Positions 6,153 through 9,958 of a DNA stretch of 9,958 bases are shown here, piece by piece (the first letter of the stretch is position 1; each line of letters begins with the position of its first letter). The notes under the pieces were generated by a model that saw nothing but the letters and a program-made list of their open reading frames with translations, had not been told where the DNA came from and did no database searches. A program made the position numbers and the translations under genes. The stretch lies in NCBI GenBank assembly GCA_021815285.1, contig JAKAHE010000068.1:1-9958 (forward strand), written 5' to 3'. This DNA is from Nitrospirota bacterium (GTDB lineage: Bacteria > Nitrospirota > JACRHJ01).

Positions 6153-6999
6153 TAAGCATCCCGCTGAACCAGGCCGGGCGACCGGCGGCGGAAACGATGC
6201 TATCGCTTAACGAAAGTCCGTATCTCGCCGCTTCTTTTAACACCGCCTCTTCCTGACCCGCAAGAAGCCCGGAGATTATCAGCGCGCCGCCGGGCGAAAG
6301 CGCATCTGCAATCGGGCGCATAAGCCCAAGCAGAGGCTCGAGGAAGAGGTTCGCAAGGATTATGTCGTATTCGGCCATTGCGTCCTGAATGCTCCCGTGG
6401 ATTATGCGCGCGCCGCCTGTTATGCCGTTGAGGGCGAAATTTTTCTCCGCAGCCTCGACCGAGCTTATGTCCGTATCCACCGCCGTAACGCTCCCGACAC
6501 CCATTATCCGCGCGGCTATGGCAAGGATTCCCGTGCCTGTGCCGATGTCGAGGAGCGATTCTTCAGCGAGGTTGTCCCGCCCGTCGGCCCACCGCCCGAG
6601 GAGTTTCAGAACCGTGAGCGTGGTTACGTGATCTCCCGCGCCGAAGGCGTTTCCCGGGTCGATAAGCAGAAGGGTCTCATCTGGATTACCGCTTTCGCGG
6701 GAATGACTGTTATTAACTCTCCACGGCGGGCATATAAGGAACCCTGCCGCGCGGACGCACTCGAAACTCTCCTTCCACGCCGCCTGCCAGTCAATCTCTT
6801 CGACGGCCTCACGGGAAATTGTCAGTCCGTGGAATTCGGATAGAGAGACCGTTATCTCGTCCGGATTCATGCTGTCCGGGAAATATGCAATCAGCGCGTC
6901 GTCCCGTTCCTCGATTCCCGCGCAGCCGCGGTCGTACAGAACGGCGGTTACGGGTTCGCGGAGGGCGTCGGGAAGGGATATCTCAAGTTGGAAAAACAT
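6139..6999 (-). CDS. prmA: Ribosomal protein L11 methyltransferase PrmA, with a repeat-derived insertion
   Basis: PrmA uses S-adenosylmethionine to trimethylate amino groups of ribosomal protein L11. An N-terminal L11-recognition domain (about 1-90) is joined to a Rossmann methyltransferase domain. Visible are IDPGNAFGAGDHVTT (113-127, the family DPGxAFGxGxHxTT signature), motif I LLDIGTGTGILAIAA (149-163) and ANLFLEPL (216-223). At 286 residues it is of usual length. Between CPPWR and LLIDPG, where E. coli has about 11 residues, this protein has about 18, including SHSRESGNP (98-106), encoded by a dispersed GTCATTCCCGC-type repeat. The ATG at 6997-6999 gives the normal N-terminus but no clear ribosome site is seen. 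It lies 137 bases after argS on the same strand, probably co-transcribed, and ends convergent with the PBP gene. Confidence 0.94.
   Translation of the reverse strand: MFFQLEISLPDALREPVTAVLYDRGCAGIEERDDALIAYFPDSMNPDEITVSLSEFHGLTISREAVEEIDWQAAWKESFECVRAAGFLICPPWRVNNSHSRESGNPDETLLLIDPGNAFGAGDHVTTLTVLKLLGRWADGRDNLAEESLLDIGTGTGILAIAARIMGVGSVTAVDTDISSVEAAEKNFALNGITGGARIIHGSIQDAMAEYDIILANLFLEPLLGLMRPIADALSPGGALIISGLLAGQEEAVLKEAARYGLSLSDSIVSAAGRPAWFSGMLRRTQ
6681..6707. repeat. Dispersed CTGGATT(A/C)CCGC/GCGGGAATGAC repeat in frame inside prmA
   Basis: The 27-bp unit is a short palindrome (ATTaCCGC, loop, GCGGGAAT). On the prmA strand it begins GTCATTCCCGCG and encodes SHSRESGNPD. The same ends occur at 8984-9039 and, diverged, at 6070-6101. 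It keeps the reading frame and lies in the linker just before the methyltransferase SAM-binding signature. Confidence 0.8.
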
Positions 7000-7022
7000 A
7001 AATGCGGTTCACGGGATTCTTA

Positions 7023-7080
7023 TGTAGCTGCCCCATTCATGGGGCGATTTTATATGCGCCAGATAAATCGGGCAGCTACA
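7023..7080. repeat. TGTAGCTGCC double-hairpin element, copy A (downstream of argS)
   Basis: TGTAGCTGCC and GGGCAGCTACA close a 58-bp near-palindrome. Inside, CCCCATTCATGGGGC forms its own hairpin next to the left end, and a diverged partner of the TGATTTATCAGG hairpin lies next to the right end. It fills much of the 137-base argS-prmA gap. Copy B at 8884-8943 is the same element in inverted orientation. Confidence 0.8.
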
Positions 7081-7085
7081 ACTTC

Positions 7086-7111
7086 GATTCTTCGCTATAC
7101 CCAGAATGACA
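7086..7111. repeat. Solitary half copy of the GATTCTTCG/CAGAATGACA repeat
   Basis: GATTCTTCG (7086-7094) and CAGAATGACA (7102-7111) match the outer half at 8953-8981. It lies five bases after element A, just as the other half lies shortly after element B. Confidence 0.7.
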
Positions 7112-7136
7112 ACTCTGACGCAATGAACTTAAGCCA

Positions 7137-8852
7137 CTACATGCTCTCCGGCGCGCTGACGCCAAGCAGACCGAGCGCGGTCGCGATTACCTGCCGGACG
7201 GCCTTCACGAGATGCATACGGGCGTACGTAAGTTCCAGGTCGTCCGAGATGAACTTGTGCCTGAAGTAATAGCCGTGCAGTTCGCCCGCAAGTTCCTGAA
7301 GGTAATACGTAAGCCTGTGCGGCTCTTTCGCCTCGGCGGCCTTTTCCACGAGCTCCGGGAATACGGACAACCGTTTTATGATGGCAAGCTCCTCCGGCAG
7401 CGAAAGACGAGAGAGGTTGACTTTTTCTATGGGCGGGAGAACGATACCCTTCTCAGCCGCCTGGCGGAATACCGACGAGAGCCGCGCATGGGCATACTGG
7501 ACGTAGTAGACCGGGTTCTCCGATGACTGGCTTTTTACCAAGTCCAAATCGAAGTCGAGGTGCGAGTCCGGGCGCCTCAGCAGAAACGTGAAGCGGCAGG
7601 CGTCCGTGCCGACCTCGTCCATCACCTCTTCGAGCGTAACGAACGTCCCGGCGCGCTTGGACATCTTCACAGGCTGGCCCTCGCGCATGAGGTTTACGAG
7701 CTGGACGAGCAGGACATTGAACTCGTCGGGGTCATGCCCAAGGGCCTGTATAGCGGCCTTCATGCGGGGGATGTAGCCGTGGTGGTCGGCGCCCCAGACG
7801 TCAACGATTTCCCGGAAGCCGCGCATGAACTTGTCCCGGTGATACGCGATGTCGGAGGCGAAGTAGGTCGTCTGGCCGTTGTTCCGTATCAGCACCCTGT
7901 CCTTGTCGTCTCCGAACCTGGTAGTCGTCAGCCAGACCGCGCCGCCATCCTCAAAGACCAGACCTTTTTCACGAAGCTCGTCAATCGCAGCACGGACAAG
8001 GTTGTTCTTCGGGTCGTAGAGTTTTCTCTCGCTATACCACTCGTCGAAAGATACGCCGAATTTTAAAAGGGTCTCCCCTATCTGCCGGAGCATCATTTTG
8101 ATGCCTTCTTCGCGGCAGTAGATTTTTTTCTCGTCCTCGGGAAGCGCTTGGAATTCCGGCCTCGCAATGAAATCTTTCGCAAGGTCGGTTATATATTCGC
8201 CGAGGTAGAGGTTGGACGTATCCTGCGCGCCGGGAGTTTCATCGTCAGCCGCTTCCGCGCGGACTACCTTCGCCGCTTCATTGTCGCCGGATAGCTCACG
8301 GTATTTGAAATATATGCTGTTGCCAAGGTTCTCCACCTGAGATCCGAAGTCGTTTATATAGAACTCGCGCTTTACGTCATAGCCGGCGAAGGACAGGAGT
8401 CTTGCGAGCGAATCCCCGACAGCCGCGCCGCGGCCATGCCCGATGTGCAGAGGCCCGGTGGGGTTCGCGGAGACGAACTCAATCTGCACGGGCTTTGACT
8501 TCCCTATATCCGAGCGCCCGTAGTTCGCGCCCTTGCCCTCGATCTCACTAAGGACGGAGAGCCACGCCGAATCCTTTATGAAAAAATTTATATATCCCGG
8601 CCCGGCGATCTCAATCCTCTCGAGGATGCCGCCACTGTCTTCAATCGCGTCCTTTATTATCTCGGCAATTTTCCGGGGCGGCTTCTTCTCGGATTTAGCA
8701 AGCGAGAGCGCGACGGTCGTGGCGAAATCGCCGTGTCCCTCTTCCTTCGGGACTTCGAGGACTATCGAAGGGATTTCCTGGATAGACAGGTCTCCTTTTT
8801 CCTTCGCCTTCAGGAGCGCGTAATGGATGATGCAGATGAGTTTGTCTTTCAA
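7137..8852 (-). CDS. argS: Arginyl-tRNA synthetase, TTG start
   Basis: ArgRS charges tRNA-Arg with arginine; it is a class Ia enzyme that needs the tRNA for amino-acid activation. The 571-residue product has the N-terminal Add-1 domain (about 1-110), the HIGH motif as ANPTGPLHIGH (H136-H139), the KMSK loop (396-399) followed by RAGTFVTL, and the all-alpha anticodon-binding C-terminus ending LLGVSAPESM, typical of the family. The start is TTG at 8850-8852, which gives the normal N-terminal length, with a GAGAGG-type ribosome site about seven bases upstream. Residues about 190-213 (NEAAKVVRAEAADDETPG...) look like an extra acidic loop before LYLGEYI. The gene is bracketed by inverted copies of a double-hairpin repeat and is followed by prmA on the same strand. 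No convincing promoter is seen. Confidence 0.96.
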   Translation of the reverse strand: MKDKLICIIHYALLKAKEKGDLSIQEIPSIVLEVPKEEGHGDFATTVALSLAKSEKKPPRKIAEIIKDAIEDSGGILERIEIAGPGYINFFIKDSAWLSVLSEIEGKGANYGRSDIGKSKPVQIEFVSANPTGPLHIGHGRGAAVGDSLARLLSFAGYDVKREFYINDFGSQVENLGNSIYFKYRELSGDNEAAKVVRAEAADDETPGAQDTSNLYLGEYITDLAKDFIARPEFQALPEDEKKIYCREEGIKMMLRQIGETLLKFGVSFDEWYSERKLYDPKNNLVRAAIDELREKGLVFEDGGAVWLTTTRFGDDKDRVLIRNNGQTTYFASDIAYHRDKFMRGFREIVDVWGADHHGYIPRMKAAIQALGHDPDEFNVLLVQLVNLMREGQPVKMSKRAGTFVTLEEVMDEVGTDACRFTFLLRRPDSHLDFDLDLVKSQSSENPVYYVQYAHARLSSVFRQAAEKGIVLPPIEKVNLSRLSLPEELAIIKRLSVFPELVEKAAEAKEPHRLTYYLQELAGELHGYYFRHKFISDDLELTYARMHLVKAVRQVIATALGLLGVSAPESM

Positions 8853-8883
8853 AGTCCACCCTCTCCCCGGCCACTGTGCATTT

Positions 8884-8943
8884 TGTAGCTGCCTGATTTA
8901 TCAGGCGATTTTAAAAATGCGCCCCATGAATGGGGCAGCTACA
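8884..8943. repeat. TGTAGCTGCC double-hairpin element, copy B (upstream of argS)
   Basis: TGTAGCTGCC and GGCAGCTACA close a 60-bp near-palindrome with two internal hairpins, CCTGATTTATCAGG and CCCCATGAATGGGG. Reading its complement gives nearly the sequence of copy A at 7023-7080, so the two copies face opposite ways on either side of argS. It ends 32 bases upstream of the argS TTG and would be in or near its leader. Confidence 0.8.
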
Positions 8944-8952
8944 TCCAAACCA

Positions 8953-9080
8953 GATTCTTCGGCTAAGGCCTCAGAATGACAACCTGGATTCCCGCCGGAG
9001 CCTGCCTTAGGTAATGCTTAAAGCCGGGGCGGGAATGACAGCTAAATTAAGCCTGTCATTCTGAGCGAAGCGAAGAATCC
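8953..9080. repeat. Nested composite palindrome: GATTCTTCG...CTGAGCG outer pair around a CTGGATTCCCGC inner pair
   Basis: Outer halves: GATTCTTCG...CTCAGAATGACA (8953-8981) and TGTCATTCTGAG...CGAAGAATC (9054-9079), in inverted orientation. Inner pair: CTGGATTCCCGCC (from 8984) and GGCGGGAATGAC (to 9039), also inverted. Two repeat families are therefore nested within about 130 bp. Confidence 0.8.
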
Positions 9081-9146
9081 GCTGTTCGTTTTAAAATTAC
9101 AGTATAAGGATAAAAAACATTGAAAGTCAAGCGGAAGGATTTGAAA

Positions 9147-9958
9147 TCAATATTTCGCAAAGCCGCTGTCGTGGGTATGGCAGAGGGTGCAGTTGGTGCG
9201 GTCGTAATCGAAACCGCCGGAGTGGTTTACGAACGCGGTCGTGTAGTTCCTGTAATACTTCGTTGTGGTATGGCAGACCTCGCAGATGCCGTCCCTGTCC
9301 GAGTCGCTGTCGGCAAAGGAGTTGTCGCCGGTGTAGCTCAGGAAGACGACCTTCTTAAGGCCGCTGTTAGGCGTCATTATGACGGAGCGTATGCCGTGCA
9401 GGTTCTGGTAGTTGTGCATCTGGTGGCAGGTAAGGCAGTTCTCGTCCTGGTGCGTCCCGGTGTTGTGGCAGTCCAGGCACATCGCGTTGTCCGTATTGTC
9501 CACCCTCAGATACGGAAAATCGAGCGATACGTATACGTAGCCGGAGACCGGCTGGTGAAGCGTTACGGTGCCGTTATTGTATGAATAGGTAAAGTCGTCC
9601 TGCGGCGCCTCCGCCGCGCGCCTCGTCTCGACATATGTCGGGGCGGCCTCGAGAGTTATGGAGGTATAGCAGTTCGGGATGAGGTAGTTATACCATGACC
9701 AGCCGCCGTTCTGAAGCGCGAAGGTCGTATAGCCTCCGAACTGCGTCGTCATCTCCCATGTCCTGCCCGGGTCTTCCGTCTTCTCCATGGAGTTGTGACA
9801 GGTGTTGCAGACTATCTTCCCGGAGTCGAGATGCGTTCCCATCATGTTCGAGAAGCGGCCTGTTATGTTGCCGTAGGTCGGAACATTGCACCCGCCGGCT
9901 GTAACGTCTATGAAGACAGGGTGCGACGTCGTGCCGTTGCCGAAGGCTGCATTGGGCC
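9147..9958 (-). CDS. Multiheme c-type cytochrome, C-terminal part (5' end outside window)
   Basis: The frame stays open to the right edge, so the start is missing; about 270 C-terminal residues are seen. Five CXXCH haem-attachment motifs are visible: CNTCH (9809-9795), CLDCH (9479-9465), CLTCH (9437-9423), CEVCH (9284-9270) and CTLCH (9191-9177). The last four fall in two pairs, the pattern of doubled-CXXCH cytochromes, with extra His residues available as distal ligands. A DSDSDRDG stretch just before CEVCH resembles a calcium-binding loop. A roughly 100-residue stretch without haem motifs separates the first CXXCH from the rest. Such proteins are exported and matured in the periplasm and carry electrons in anaerobic or extracellular respiration; the partner is unknown. 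The ATG at 9845 is internal, since upstream residues (PNAAFGNGTTSHPVF...) read in frame. Confidence 0.88.
   Translation of the reverse strand, partial: PNAAFGNGTTSHPVFIDVTAGGCNVPTYGNITGRFSNMMGTHLDSGKIVCNTCHNSMEKTEDPGRTWEMTTQFGGYTTFALQNGGWSWYNYLIPNCYTSITLEAAPTYVETRRAAEAPQDDFTYSYNNGTVTLHQPVSGYVYVSLDFPYLRVDNTDNAMCLDCHNTGTHQDENCLTCHQMHNYQNLHGIRSVIMTPNSGLKKVVFLSYTGDNSFADSDSDRDGICEVCHTTTKYYRNYTTAFVNHSGGFDYDRTNCTLCHTHDSGFAKY

Larger units (their letters stand above)
8853..9146. other. 294-bp argS-cytochrome gap composed largely of repeats
   Basis: Between the cytochrome stop and the argS start (both minus strand) lie, from high to low coordinate, an inverted GTCATTCTGAG composite (8953-9080) and the TGTAGCTGCC element B (8884-8943). 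I see no gene. An argS promoter is expected here but no clean -35/-10 pair was found. Confidence 0.7.

Noticed and set aside
6997..7080. Promoter for prmA inside repeat element A (TATAAA in its loop)
   Set aside because: No matching -35 at a suitable distance; prmA is more simply explained as read through from argS.
7023..9080. CRISPR array or tRNA in the repeat-rich gaps around argS
   Set aside because: The repeats are palindromic, irregularly spaced and few, with no constant spacer length; no cloverleaf with a conserved T-arm was found.
9120..9584. 154-codon plus-strand open frame rich in Val/Ala
   Set aside because: It is the antisense shadow of the cytochrome gene, whose CXXCH motifs are clear on the minus strand.
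9147..9845. Complete small cytochrome starting at the ATG at 9845
   Set aside because: The frame remains open and reads plausible protein to the window edge, and there is no signal peptide after that Met.

Overview
The window is bacterial chromosome, moderately GC-rich and densely coded on both strands, with a marked load of short palindromic dispersed repeats. The gene mix is an MglA-type polarity GTPase, YebC, RuvC/RuvA, a class A penicillin-binding protein, L11 methyltransferase, arginyl-tRNA synthetase and a multiheme c-type cytochrome. This suggests a Gram-negative, respiring anaerobe of the Nitrospirota or deltaproteobacterial (Desulfobacterota) kind. That placement is an inference from gene content and repeat style; no rRNA or marker phylogeny is available here.

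Layout. Bases 1-120 hold the 3' end of a plus-strand ORF followed by two tight hairpins, possibly the right end of an IS200/IS605-type element. From 3636 down to 185, minus strand, runs an apparent operon mglA-like, yebC, ruvC, ruvA. It has a sigma70-type promoter just upstream of mglA, an 18-nt mglA-yebC gap, a 129-nt yebC-ruvC gap mostly filled by a 77-bp palindromic repeat, and a one-base TGATG overlap of ruvC and ruvA. RuvB, the usual third partner, does not follow ruvA inside the window. A 424-bp divergent intergenic region (3637-4060) carries promoters for both sides and a cluster of strong inverted repeats. The plus-strand gene for a bifunctional PBP1A-like murein synthase (4061-6049) has a consensus promoter placed so that transcription should begin at or next to its ATG, which implies a leaderless mRNA. 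Convergent to it are prmA (6999 to 6139) and, upstream of prmA, argS (8852 to 7137), both minus strand. The right end (9147-9958) is the C-terminal part of a minus-strand multiheme cytochrome whose start lies outside the window.

The core genes serve ordinary functions: recombination repair, translation, wall synthesis, cell polarity and electron transfer. The more unusual layer is the repeats. At least three designs occur: GTCATT-ended palindromes in GCGAG, CTGAG and CCCGC versions, TGTAGCTGCC-ended double hairpins, and GCCTGC/GCAGGC mini-palindromes. They fill intergenic gaps, bracket argS, sit in the ruvC leader, supply the stop-codon region of prmA, and in one case read in frame inside prmA as a Ser-Arg-Glu-Ser-Gly-Asn-Pro peptide. 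I found no CRISPR array, tRNA, rRNA or convincing undescribed multi-gene system.
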